A stretch of 37,533 bases of DNA from NCBI RefSeq assembly GCF_001620365.2, contig NZ_LQMT02000049.1, positions 1-37,533 of the forward strand, given 5' to 3'. Of the stretch, positions 24,727 through 32,100 are shown in pieces. The position numbers were made by a program, and so were the translations under genes. The DNA comes from Amycolatopsis keratiniphila subsp. keratiniphila. GTDB taxonomy: Bacteria; Actinomycetota; Actinomycetes; Mycobacteriales; Pseudonocardiaceae. Under the pieces are notes generated by a model, which was not told where the DNA came from, did not search any database, and saw only the letters and a program-made list of their open reading frames with translations. Each line of letters starts with the position of its first letter. The stretch's first letter is position 1.

Positions 24727-24739
24727 AAATACGCATTAG

Positions 24740-24757
24740 ATCCGTACTGTTACGGAT
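24740..24757. promoter_or_regulatory. Small dyad between tetR and carboxypeptidase gene
   Basis: ATCCGTA - CTGT - TACGGAT is a perfect 7-bp inverted repeat. It could be a weak terminator for tetR or an operator for the carboxypeptidase promoter; nothing in the sequence decides between these. Confidence 0.35.
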
Positions 24758-24823
24758 TGTTCGCTCTTCCGGCTCCGGTCATGGTGAGGTTCCCCTTCCC
24801 TGCCTGAGAGCTAGGAGACGACG

Positions 24824-26068
24824 ATGCGCATAAGACGGTGCATGGCCGTGGCGATCGCGGCCGTCGCGGCGTTCACCATCCCGGTCGCCGCGAGTCCGGC
24901 GACCGCGGACCAGCAGGCCGAGGACGCGCAGGTCCAGATCTACGAGGTCTTCGGCACCGGGACTTCCCAGCAACGCACCCAGATCTCCCGGCTGGGCGTC
25001 GACGTCCTCGGCTCCGCCGGCGGCACGACCACGTTCATCGGCGAGGCGCGCGACGCGGCGAAGATCCGTTCGCTCGGCTACCGCGTCGAGCAACGCGGCG
25101 TGGTCGACCGGTCGGAGAAGGTCGGCACCAACGCGATCAACGACTTCCCGCCGTCGGACTCCGGCTTCCACAACTACGCCGAGGTCACCACGGAGCTTCG
25201 CAACGCGCAGTCGAACTACGGCTCGATCGCGCGGCTGAGCAGCGTCGGCAACTCGTACCAGGGCCGTGCGCTGAACATGATGAAGATCAGCGACAACGTC
25301 GGCACGGACGAGAACGAGCCCGAAGTCCTGTTCACCTGCAACCAGCACGCGCGTGAACACCTCACCACCGAGATGTGCCTGCGGATCGTGAACCGGTTCA
25401 CCCAGGGCTACGCCTCGGATCCGGCGATCAAGCGGTTCGTCGACAGCGCCGAGATCTACGTGATCCCGAACGTCAACCCCGACGGCTCGGAGTACGACAT
25501 CTCCGGCGGCAGCTACAAGTACTGGCGCAAGAACCGGCAGGGCAACGGCACCGACCCCAACCGCAACTGGGCCTACAACTGGGGCTGCTGCGGCGGTTCG
25601 TCGGGCTCGACCACCAGTGAGACCTACCGCGGCCCGTCGGCGTTCTCCGCCCCGGAGACCAGGGCCGTGTCCAACTTCGTCAACTCGCGCAAGATCGGCG
25701 GCGTCCAGCAGATCAAGGCGAGCATCGACTTCCACACCTATTCGGAGCTCGTGCTGTGGCCGTTCGGCTTCACCTACAACGACACCGCGCCCGGCATGAC
25801 GGCGGCCGAGGCGCAGCGGTTCCAGACGCTGGGACGGCAGCTGGCGGCGACCAACGGCTACACGCCGCAGCAGTCGAGCGACCTGTACATCACCGACGGG
25901 ACGATCGACGACTGGATGTGGGGCACCCACAAGATCCTGAGCTTCACCTTCGAGATGTACCCGCGGGGTTCGAACCCCGGCTTCTACCCGCCCGACGAGG
26001 TGATCGTCCGGGAGACCACGCGTAACGACAAGGCCGTGGACCTCCTGCTGAACACCGCCATCGGCTGA
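24824..26068 (+). CDS. Secreted zinc carboxypeptidase (M14)
   Basis: 414 residues. ATG 24824 follows TAGGAG. A signal peptide covers residues 1-28 (ending SPATA), followed by an N-terminal propeptide up to about 110. The M14 catalytic domain shows zinc ligands His175 and Glu178 in HARE and His304 in DFHTYSE. Substrate-binding residues are in NPDG and PNRNW, and the catalytic Glu377 is in FTFEMYP. The Cys-Cys in WGCCGG is typical of carboxypeptidase T / SG. The enzyme should release C-terminal residues from peptides outside the cell after removal of the propeptide. It is transcribed alone and followed by a strong palindrome. Confidence 0.93.
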   Translation: MRIRRCMAVAIAAVAAFTIPVAASPATADQQAEDAQVQIYEVFGTGTSQQRTQISRLGVDVLGSAGGTTTFIGEARDAAKIRSLGYRVEQRGVVDRSEKVGTNAINDFPPSDSGFHNYAEVTTELRNAQSNYGSIARLSSVGNSYQGRALNMMKISDNVGTDENEPEVLFTCNQHAREHLTTEMCLRIVNRFTQGYASDPAIKRFVDSAEIYVIPNVNPDGSEYDISGGSYKYWRKNRQGNGTDPNRNWAYNWGCCGGSSGSTTSETYRGPSAFSAPETRAVSNFVNSRKIGGVQQIKASIDFHTYSELVLWPFGFTYNDTAPGMTAAEAQRFQTLGRQLAATNGYTPQQSSDLYITDGTIDDWMWGTHKILSFTFEMYPRGSNPGFYPPDEVIVRETTRNDKAVDLLLNTAIG

Positions 26069-26076
26069 GCGACGTT

Positions 26077-26127
26077 CCGTGAAGGCCTCCTTGAGGGACT
26101 CTGGGTCTCTCAAGGAGGCCTTCACGG
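26077..26127. terminator. Palindromic hairpin after the carboxypeptidase gene
   Basis: 19-bp perfect arms (CCGTGAAGGCCTCCTTGAG / CTCAAGGAGGCCTTCACGG) with a 13-base loop, starting 8 bases after the stop. An in-frame ATG inside it (26079) would give a false N-terminal extension of the carbonic anhydrase gene. Confidence 0.85.
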
Positions 26128-26150
26128 ACTTTCGGCATAAGGTGCGGGGC

Positions 26151-26672
26151 ATGCCGATGTTCGAATTCGAGGGGCACCGTCCCCAGGTGGATCCCGAAGC
26201 GTGGATCGCCCCCACCGCCACCCTGATCGGCGACGTCGTCGTCGAGAAGGGCGCCTCCGTCTGGTACGGCGCCGTGCTGCGCGCCGACTTCGGGAAGATC
26301 CTCATCCGCGAGGGCGCCAACATCCAGGACAACTCGGTCATCCACGTCAACGGCGGCGTGACCGAGGTCGGCAAGAACGTCACCGTCGGGCACCAGTGCC
26401 TCGTGCACGACTGCACGATCGGCGAGCAGGCGCTGATCGGGAACGGCTCGACCGTGCTCGACAAGGCGCAGATCGGCGCGAAGGCCCTGGTCGCCGCCGG
26501 CGCCACGGTCACGCCCGGCATGGTCATCCCGCCGGAGACGGTCGCCATGGGCAGCCCGGCGAAGAAGCACGTCCCGCTCGACGGCACCGCCCGCGGCTGG
26601 GTCGAGCACAACGCGGTGATCTACCAGGAGCTGGCACGCCGTCACGCGGAGAGCGTCAAACCGATCGATTGA
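26151..26672 (+). CDS. Gamma-class carbonic anhydrase-like hexapeptide protein
   Basis: 173 residues. ATG 26151 is chosen because AAGGTG lies upstream and an earlier in-frame ATG falls within the preceding palindrome. The left-handed beta-helix repeats (PTATLIGDVVVEKGASVWYG, IGEQALIGNGSTVLDKAQIGAKALVAAG) form a trimeric structure. Three zinc ligands of gamma-carbonic anhydrases are present: His65, His81 and His86 (VIHVN, GHQCLVHDC). Family members (YrdA, PaaY, CamH-like) hydrate CO2 or cleave thioesters, and many are weakly active. Its stop codon overlaps the -35 element of the next gene. Confidence 0.9.
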   Translation: MPMFEFEGHRPQVDPEAWIAPTATLIGDVVVEKGASVWYGAVLRADFGKILIREGANIQDNSVIHVNGGVTEVGKNVTVGHQCLVHDCTIGEQALIGNGSTVLDKAQIGAKALVAAGATVTPGMVIPPETVAMGSPAKKHVPLDGTARGWVEHNAVIYQELARRHAESVKPID

Positions 26673-26705
26673 CTCTCCAGTGACTGGAGACCATAGCTTC
26701 GGCGC
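26669..26705 (+). promoter_or_regulatory. MerR-type promoter with 19-bp spacer and perfect dyad
   Basis: TTGACT (26669-26674) and TAGCTT (26694-26699) are separated by 19 bp, two more than normal. The spacer is filled by TCTCCAG-TGA-CTGGAGA (26674-26690), a perfect dyad. Over-long spacers containing a dyad are the mark of promoters activated by MerR-family regulators, which twist the DNA to realign the two elements. The start of transcription would fall at about 26706, the A of the ATG, giving a leaderless message. No merR gene is in the window. Confidence 0.75.
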
Positions 26706-27137
26706 ATGGCACCGAAGTCGAAGAAGAAAACACATCAGGCGACCCTCGAGCTGACCGCCGGCAACGCGCCGGTGGTCGACCTCGGGAAGACGCTCGGGCA
26801 GACCGGCGTGAACCTCGTCGAGGTCAAGAAGGCCTACGACGCGGCGACGGCGGCGCAGCGGGGCGACATCGTCCCGGTGGTCGTGTCGGTGTTCGAGGAC
26901 CGGTCCTTCGAACTTCGGCTGAAGACCCCGCCCGCGTCGTTCCTCATCAAGAAGGCCTTGGGCGGCAAGGGATCCGGCCGCCCTGGGCATGAGGTCGCCG
27001 GGAAGCTGACCCGAGACCAGCTGCGCGAGATCGCCGAGCGGAAACTGCCGGACCTCAACACCGGCGACGTCGAAGCGGCCATGCGCACGATCGCGGGCAC
27101 GGCCCGCTCGATGGGCGTCGCGATCGAAGAACCGTGA
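26706..27137 (+). CDS. Divergent paralogue of ribosomal protein L11 (uL11)
   Basis: 143 residues, full length for L11. The C-terminal RNA-binding domain is well kept (PPASFLIKKALGG, KGSG, KLTRDQLREIAERKLPDLN, TIAGTARSMG). The N-terminal domain keeps LGQ-GVN and FEDRSFELRLKTPP, but the loop normally reading NPSPPVGPALGQ is APVVDLGKTLGQ (residues 21-32). The prolines contacted by thiostrepton are replaced (Val24, Asp25, Lys28). The real rplK normally lies with nusG and rplA, which are absent here, so this is almost certainly a second copy. It has no ribosome binding site but starts at the predicted transcription start of a MerR-type promoter. It overlaps the next gene (ATGA). Likely role: alternative L11 under stress or antibiotic; inference. 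Confidence 0.85.
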   Translation: MAPKSKKKTHQATLELTAGNAPVVDLGKTLGQTGVNLVEVKKAYDAATAAQRGDIVPVVVSVFEDRSFELRLKTPPASFLIKKALGGKGSGRPGHEVAGKLTRDQLREIAERKLPDLNTGDVEAAMRTIAGTARSMGVAIEEP

Positions 27138-27547
27138 CGCGCAAGCACGTGATCGTCCCGCCTTTCCGCGACCTCGACCCGGCCCTCGAAGTCGCGGAAA
27201 GGCTGCTGGCCCAAGGGAATCCGTGGCTCGCCGGCGTCGTATCGGCGCTACCGGACGAGCACGCCGCCGCCGACCGGCTCAACCGGATCCTCGCCGGGAA
27301 CGGTGCCGCGCCGCGGCTGGTCGAGTCCGGGAAGGGCTGGCGATTGGTGCACGTGACGGCGTGGCCCGGCTGCGGTGACCTGGTCGCGGGAGCGTCCGGG
27401 CTGGCGGAACTCGTCGTGTTCGGTGGCTGGCGGCGGATCAAACGCTGTGCCGTGTGCGCACAGGCGTTCTGTGACCGTACGGCCGGGTGCAGCCGCCGGT
27501 GGTGCGCCGGACATCGTCCGCACGCCGGGTCCCGCGCCGTGCTCTAG
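27134..27547 (+). CDS. Small CGNR-like zinc-finger protein coupled to the L11 paralogue
   Basis: 137 residues. The C-terminal region, residues 102-125 (KRCAVCAQAFCDRT, GCSRRWCAGH), resembles the CGNR zinc finger (family pattern RRCAxxxCxxxFxDxSRNxSRRWCxxxxCGNR). The first Cys pair is closer (CxxC) and the final CGNR is replaced by a His after RRWC. The N-terminal part (DRLNRILAGNGAAPRLVESGKGWRLVHV) fits the short ABATE-like region that precedes CGNR fingers, which are suspected nucleic-acid binders. It starts by ATGA overlap with the L11 paralogue, so the two are made together; an RNA or ribosome role is tempting but unproven. It ends directly before the ZTP riboswitch. Confidence 0.7.
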   Translation: MTRKHVIVPPFRDLDPALEVAERLLAQGNPWLAGVVSALPDEHAAADRLNRILAGNGAAPRLVESGKGWRLVHVTAWPGCGDLVAGASGLAELVVFGGWRRIKRCAVCAQAFCDRTAGCSRRWCAGHRPHAGSRAVL

Positions 27548-27549
27548 GC

Positions 27550-27640
27550 TGGTCCGCACCAGCGACTGGCGCCATTTGAGGTGGAGCACCACCGGGAAGC
27601 GACGACAAGGCCGGTACCGCGCGCCTGGGTCCGGCCGTCT
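27550..27640 (+). ncRNA. ZTP (pfl) riboswitch upstream of glyA
   Basis: Conserved pieces of the ZMP/ZTP aptamer appear in order: AGCGACTGGCGCC (27561-27573), CCACCGGGAAGCG (27589-27601), then a variable linker and CGCCTGGGTC (27622-27631). An upstream stem GGTCCGCACC precedes them. The aptamer senses ZTP/ZMP, a signal of low 10-formyl-tetrahydrofolate, and is known in actinobacteria before glyA. The aptamer ends about 20 bases before AGGAG of glyA, so control of translation initiation or early termination is likely. The boundaries are approximate. Confidence 0.8.
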
Positions 27641-27658
27641 CTGGCAGGAGTACGTCCG

Positions 27659-28927
27659 ATGACACACCAGCCCGAACTTTCCGCGCTCGCCGCCGCCGAC
27701 CCGCAGATCGCGGGGCTCGTGGAGGACGAGGCGAAACGCCAGCACGACAAGATCCGCCTGATCGCGTCCGAGAACTACGTTTCCCAGGCCGTACTCGAGG
27801 CGACGGGCACCGTCCTCACCAACAAGTACTCCGAGGGCTACGCGGGCAAGCGGTACTACGAAGGCCAGCAGCTCATCGACCAGGTCGAGAACCTCGCCAT
27901 CGAGCGCGCGAAGGCCGTCTTCGGCGTCGACCACGCGAACGTCCAGCCGTACTCCGGCTCCCCGGCGAACCTCGCGGTGTACCTGGCCTTCGCGCAGCCG
28001 GGCGACACCGTGCTCGGCATGGCGCTGCCGGACGGCGGCCACCTCACGCACGGCTGGAGCGTGTCCGCGACCGGCAAGTGGTTCACCCCGGTCCGCTACG
28101 GCGTCCGCAAGGAGACCGGCCGCGTCGACCTCGACCAGGTCCGCGAACTCGCGCTGAAGCACCGGCCGAAGCTGATCTTCGCGGGTGGCACCGCGATCCC
28201 GCGCACCATCGACTTCCCGGCGTTCGCGGAGATCGCGCGCGAGGTCGACGCCGTGCTGGTCGCCGACATCGCGCATATCGCCGGGCTGGTCGCGGGCGGC
28301 GCGCATCCGTCGCCGGTCGGGCACGCGCAGGTCATCACCACGACCACGCACAAGACGCTGCGCGGCCCGCGCGGCGCCATGATCCTTTCCGACGCCGACC
28401 ACGCGAAGGCCGTCGACAAGGCGGTGTTCCCCGGTCTGCAGGGCGGCCCGCACAACCACACGACCGCCGCGATCGCCGTCGCGCTGGGCGAGGCGCGCAA
28501 GCCGGAGTTCTCCGCGTACGCGCACCGCATCGTCGCCAACGCGCGTGCGCTGGCGGAGGCGCTGGTCGAGCGGGGCTACGACCTCGTGTCCGGCGGCACC
28601 GACAACCACCTGCTGCTGATCGACCTGACGAACAAGAACGTGCCGGGCAAACCCGCCGCGCAGGCGCTGGACCGCGCCGGGATCGAACTGAACTACAACA
28701 CCGTGCCGTTCGACCCGCGCAAGCCGTTCGACCCGTCCGGCATCCGGCTCGGCACCTCCGCGATCACCACTCGCGGGCTGGAGCCGGAGCACCAGGTCAA
28801 GGTGGCGGAGTGGATCGACCGCACGATCACCGCGGCGGCGGGCGGGGAACAGTCCGCTTTGGACACCATCGCCGCCGAGATCCGCGAGTTCCTGGCGCCG
28901 TTCCCGATCCCGGGCTACTCGGCGTAG
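27659..28927 (+). CDS. glyA: Serine hydroxymethyltransferase
   Basis: 422-residue PLP enzyme converting serine and tetrahydrofolate to glycine and methylene-tetrahydrofolate. ATG 27659 has AGGAG 8 bases upstream. Landmarks: IRLIASENYVS near 33-43, NKYSEGYAGKRYY, VQPYSGSPANL, the folate region GHLTHG, VADIAHIAG, and PLP lysine Lys232 in TTTTHKTLRGPRGA. Length is standard. It carries a ZTP riboswitch in its leader, which ties its expression to one-carbon folate supply. No folate or glycine-cleavage genes adjoin it. Confidence 0.97.
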   Translation: MTHQPELSALAAADPQIAGLVEDEAKRQHDKIRLIASENYVSQAVLEATGTVLTNKYSEGYAGKRYYEGQQLIDQVENLAIERAKAVFGVDHANVQPYSGSPANLAVYLAFAQPGDTVLGMALPDGGHLTHGWSVSATGKWFTPVRYGVRKETGRVDLDQVRELALKHRPKLIFAGGTAIPRTIDFPAFAEIAREVDAVLVADIAHIAGLVAGGAHPSPVGHAQVITTTTHKTLRGPRGAMILSDADHAKAVDKAVFPGLQGGPHNHTTAAIAVALGEARKPEFSAYAHRIVANARALAEALVERGYDLVSGGTDNHLLLIDLTNKNVPGKPAAQALDRAGIELNYNTVPFDPRKPFDPSGIRLGTSAITTRGLEPEHQVKVAEWIDRTITAAAGGEQSALDTIAAEIREFLAPFPIPGYSA

Positions 28928-28935
28928 TTGAAGCG

Positions 28936-29134
28936 CGTGAGTGGTAAGGACGGTTCTAACGGGCTCGTATTTACCTGCCCACTGGTGTGATTGGCGGTTG
29001 ACGGGGGAAGATTCCGGCCGTTGAACGTCCCAAATCCTCCATCGTCGCGCCCGGCAGCCGCGGAACCACCACTCTCGCCCGTCAGGCGTGGGTAGGTAAA
29101 TACCGGTCCGCTCTAACCGTCCTTACCACTCACG
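28936..29134. repeat. 199-bp MITE-like element with 47-bp terminal inverted repeats
   Basis: The ends 28936-28982 and 29088-29134 are inverted repeats of equal length, 40 of 47 bases matching. The outer 20 bases are identical (CGTGAGTGGTAAGGACGGTT), as is the inner block TATTTACCT, with seven mismatches between and after. The 105-bp centre has no gene. The structure fits a miniature inverted-repeat element. No target duplication is evident at the edges, and no related transposase is in the window. Confidence 0.6.
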
Positions 29135-29151
29135 AGGTCCAGCATCGGCGA

Positions 29152-29262
29152 TGTCACGTGACTGGACGGACGTCACGCGTGACTGGACGGACGACACGAC
29201 CGCGGCCGGGTCCCGCAGAGAGCCGTCCGTCTGATCACGCGTGTCGTCCATCCGATCACGAG
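29152..29262. repeat. 21-bp-period inverted repeat locus, copy 2
   Basis: Minus-oriented units (ACTGGACGGACG) start at 29161 and 29182. Plus-oriented units (CGTCCGTCTGATCACGCG and CGTCCATCCGATCACG) start at 29224 and 29245. Both halves have a 21-bp period and are arranged head to head as at 271-413. CACGTG and ACGCGT palindromes occur at unit joints. Together with the MITE-like element and the following hairpin this fills the 398-bp gap after glyA; no gene is seen. Confidence 0.65.
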
Positions 29263-29266
29263 ACGC

Positions 29267-29309
29267 GAAGGGGCCCTTCACCGCACGAGATGCGGTGAAG
29301 GGCCCCTTC
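29267..29309. terminator. Hairpin between convergent glyA and ppa
   Basis: 19-bp perfect arms (GAAGGGGCCCTTCACCGCA / TGCGGTGAAGGGGCCCTTC-type complement) around a 5-base loop, 16 bases from the ppa stop. It should terminate ppa and reads on both strands. Confidence 0.8.
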
Positions 29310-29325
29310 GGTGCTTAAGCGAAAC

Positions 29326-29844
29326 TTAGTGAGCCGCCGGACCGTCGATGGCCTCCTTGGCCAGCCGGTCGGTCTCACGGTCGAGCGAACGCTTGATCTC
29401 GGCCTCGGCCTCGGAACGCCCGACCCAGGTCGAACCCTCGACGCTCTTGCCCGGCTCCAGGTCCTTGTACACCTCGAAGAAGTGCTGGATCTCGAGCTTG
29501 TGGAACTCGTTCAGGTGGTGGATGTCGCGGAGGTGCTCGAGCCGCGGGTCGTTCGTCGGGACCGCGAGGACCTTGTCGTCCGGGCCCTTCTCGTCGGTCA
29601 TCCGGAACATGCCGATCGCGCGGCAGCGGATCAGGCAGCCCGGGAAGGTCGGCTCCTGGACGAGCACCAGCACGTCGAGCGGGTCGCCGTCCTGGCCGAG
29701 GGTGTCGTCGATGAACCCGTAGTCGGCGGGGTACTGCGTGGCGGTGAACAGCGTCCGGTCGAGTTTGATCCGACCGGTCTTGTGGTCCACCTCGTACTTG
29801 TTGCGCTCCCCCTTGGGGATTTCGATAGTGACGTCGAATTCCAC
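29326..29844 (-). CDS. ppa: Inorganic pyrophosphatase (family I)
   Basis: 172-residue soluble pyrophosphatase, which pulls biosynthetic reactions by hydrolysing pyrophosphate. GTG 29844 follows GAGG by 5 bases. Active-site features: EIPKGERNKYEVD, YPADYGFID, and DGDPLDVLVL with the metal-binding aspartates, then KxxD-type residues in DEKGPDDKVLAVP. Length is standard for bacterial hexameric enzymes. It is divergent from dacB, a common actinobacterial arrangement. Confidence 0.97.
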   Translation of the reverse strand: MEFDVTIEIPKGERNKYEVDHKTGRIKLDRTLFTATQYPADYGFIDDTLGQDGDPLDVLVLVQEPTFPGCLIRCRAIGMFRMTDEKGPDDKVLAVPTNDPRLEHLRDIHHLNEFHKLEIQHFFEVYKDLEPGKSVEGSTWVGRSEAEAEIKRSLDRETDRLAKEAIDGPAAH

Positions 29845-30011
29845 GCCGGCCTCGCTGCTCTCGTCTTTGGTACGCCCCGCCGTCGCGGACGGCTCACCGA
29901 AATCATGGTCTTGTCTTCACTAGTGTGGACCACGGGGGCCCGGGCGGTCGCATCGATGTGGTCGTATGTGAGCTTGGCCCCTTCCCCGGACGGTGGATGA
30001 AGGAGTGTTGC

Positions 30012-32033
30012 GTGCCGGAAAACGATGTCCCGATGTGGCCGTCGGACGACAAGGACACCTCATCCGCCGAGCCCAAGGGCACGAAAGGGGAGAGCGAGGC
30101 CACCGTCTGGCTGCCGATGTCGGGTCTGGCGAACGGCAAGACCGAAGAGCTGGCAGTGCCGAAGGTCACACCCGAAAGTGGCTCGTGGTTCCAGCCCGTC
30201 GTCGAGGTGGAGGAGGAGCCGGACGTCCCGGAGACCCCGACGCCGCAGTGGTCGGCCTTCGAGCCGGCGACGCCCGTCGAGCCGGAAGCGCCGAAGACGG
30301 TCTTCGTCCAGCCTGTCCAGCCGCGGCGGACCGACGAACCCGACTGGGAGCAGTTCGACCGGGAAGCCGCGACACCGGCGAGAGAGCACGAGCTCGCGAG
30401 ACCCGAGCCGCGGCCGGAACCCCCGCAGGACCAGCCGCGCCGCCCCGAGCCGAGCCGGGTCGATCCGCCGGCGCCCGCGCCGGTCCCGTCCGCGACCATG
30501 CACGCGCGCCCGGTCCGCATCGAGCCCGCCGAAGAGCGCTTCGACTCCGAAGCCACTGTCGGGATCCAGCAGCCCGAGCCGCCCTCTCAAGAACCCCCGG
30601 CCGACGACGCCGAATCCGCGCCCGCGCCGAAGCCGAAGCGCAAACGCAAGGCCCTGCTGATCACGACGCTGGTCGTCGTCCTGCTGCTCGCCGGGATGGG
30701 CGGCGCCGCCGCGATGCCGAAGGTGTCGAACCGGCTCGGCCTGCCCTGGGCGCCGAACGCGCCGAAGGGGGAGATCCCCAAGCCCGCCGGGGTCACCCGG
30801 GTCCTGCACGGGCCGGACATCAACGGCGCCGGACCGACGAAGGAAGGGCTCGCGGCCGCGCTGGCCGGTCCCGCCGGTGCCCCGGACCTGGGCACGCTCA
30901 CCGGCACCGTCGTCGACGCGGCGACCGGCGAAGTGCTGTGGGACAAGAACTCCGGCACCCCGCTGACCCCGGCGTCGACCACGAAGATCCTCGTCGTCGC
31001 GGCCGCGCTGTTGTCGATGGAACACGGGACGCAGTTCTCGACGAAGATCGTCCAGGGCGCCGAGCCGGGCACGGTCGTCCTCGTCGCGGGTGGCGACCCC
31101 TCGCTGACCGCGCTGCCGCTGGGCACCGATTCACCGCTGTACCCGGGCGCGGCGCACGTCGACGACCTCGTCGCCCAGGTCAAGAAGGCCGTGGGCGGCA
31201 AGATCTCCAAGGTCCAGCTGGACATCAGCCTGTTCAAGGGGCCGACGTCGGCGAAGGGCTGGGACCCCGAGGACACCGCCGCCGGGAACACCTACATGGC
31301 GCCGGTCCTCCCCGTGATGGCGGACGGCGGCCGGACCGACCCGAAGAACGACCACTCACCCCGCGTCGCGAACCCGGCGGCCGCGCTGACTCAGAAGATC
31401 GCGGGGAAGCTCGAAGCCCAGGCCGGCGGTACGACGACGGCGCCGAAGGACGCGAAGGTGCTCGGCGAGGTCAAGTCGCAGCCGCTGACCGAGTTCGCCA
31501 ACTCGCTGCTGCAGCTCTCGGACAACCTGATGGCCGACGTCCTCGCCCGCCAGCTCGCGCTCGCGAAGGGCGCCGAGCCGTCGTTCACCGGCGGCGCGAC
31601 CGCGACGATGGACGTGCTCAAGCAGGCCGGATTCGATCTCACCGGGGTCCAGATCAACGACGGCAGCGGACTGTCCGACCAGAACAAGATCCCGGCCAAG
31701 GTGCTCGGCGAGATCCTCGCGGTCTCGGCGGCGCCGGACGGCAAGGACCCGAGGACGCCCAAGCTGCGGCCGCTGCTGGCGGGCCTCCCCGTCGCGGGCG
31801 GCAGCGGGACGCTGGAGAAGCGCTACGGCGACCCGGCGTCGGCGGCGGGCCGGGGCTGGGTGCGCGGCAAGACCGGGACGCTGTCCGGGGTGAACACCCT
31901 CGCGGGCGTGGTGCTGGACACCGACGGCCGGATGCTGGTGTTCGCGCTGATGTCGTCCGGTTCGGACCAGAACAAGGGCAGGGCCGCGCTCGACGTCGTC
32001 GCGGCGACCCTGCACAAATGCGGCTGCAGGTGA
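30012..32033 (+). CDS. dacB: D-alanyl-D-alanine carboxypeptidase/endopeptidase (PBP4 type)
   Basis: 673 residues. GTG 30012 is chosen because AAGGAG lies 7 bases upstream. Residues 1-205 are a Pro/Glu-rich, charged cytosolic extension. A signal-anchor helix is at about 214-236 (ALLITTLVVVLLLAGMGG). The S13 peptidase domain outside the membrane shows Ser322-x-x-Lys325 (STTK), Ser503-Asp-Asn (SDN) and Lys620-Thr-Gly (KTG), the penicillin-binding protein motifs. It trims or cleaves peptidoglycan cross-bridges. The long extension is unusual for the family in general but common in this group. It starts the run dacB-zincin-tilS-hpt. Confidence 0.93.
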   Translation: MPENDVPMWPSDDKDTSSAEPKGTKGESEATVWLPMSGLANGKTEELAVPKVTPESGSWFQPVVEVEEEPDVPETPTPQWSAFEPATPVEPEAPKTVFVQPVQPRRTDEPDWEQFDREAATPAREHELARPEPRPEPPQDQPRRPEPSRVDPPAPAPVPSATMHARPVRIEPAEERFDSEATVGIQQPEPPSQEPPADDAESAPAPKPKRKRKALLITTLVVVLLLAGMGGAAAMPKVSNRLGLPWAPNAPKGEIPKPAGVTRVLHGPDINGAGPTKEGLAAALAGPAGAPDLGTLTGTVVDAATGEVLWDKNSGTPLTPASTTKILVVAAALLSMEHGTQFSTKIVQGAEPGTVVLVAGGDPSLTALPLGTDSPLYPGAAHVDDLVAQVKKAVGGKISKVQLDISLFKGPTSAKGWDPEDTAAGNTYMAPVLPVMADGGRTDPKNDHSPRVANPAAALTQKIAGKLEAQAGGTTTAPKDAKVLGEVKSQPLTEFANSLLQLSDNLMADVLARQLALAKGAEPSFTGGATATMDVLKQAGFDLTGVQINDGSGLSDQNKIPAKVLGEILAVSAAPDGKDPRTPKLRPLLAGLPVAGGSGTLEKRYGDPASAAGRGWVRGKTGTLSGVNTLAGVVLDTDGRMLVFALMSSGSDQNKGRAALDVVAATLHKCGCR

Positions 32034-32100
32034 GCGACCGGAACCGGAGCGTGAGGAAGTCGGGACGGAAACCGGTCTCCCAGCGGGTAGCGTCGTAAGA

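Noticed and set aside
26079..26150. N-terminal extension of the carbonic anhydrase (opening MKASLRDSGSLKEAF)
   Set aside because: These codons are the palindromic hairpin. Similar KASL / KGPF-type openings appear wherever such palindromes lie, and a better start with a ribosome binding site is at 26151.
24779..26611. 610-codon open frame antisense to the carboxypeptidase and carbonic anhydrase genes
   Set aside because: It spans two certain genes and an intergenic palindrome on the other strand, and its sequence is low-complexity Arg/Val/Asp typical of a shadow frame.
29311..30000. Plus-strand frame over ppa
   Set aside because: It is a shadow of the inorganic pyrophosphatase gene, which has all catalytic motifs on the minus strand.
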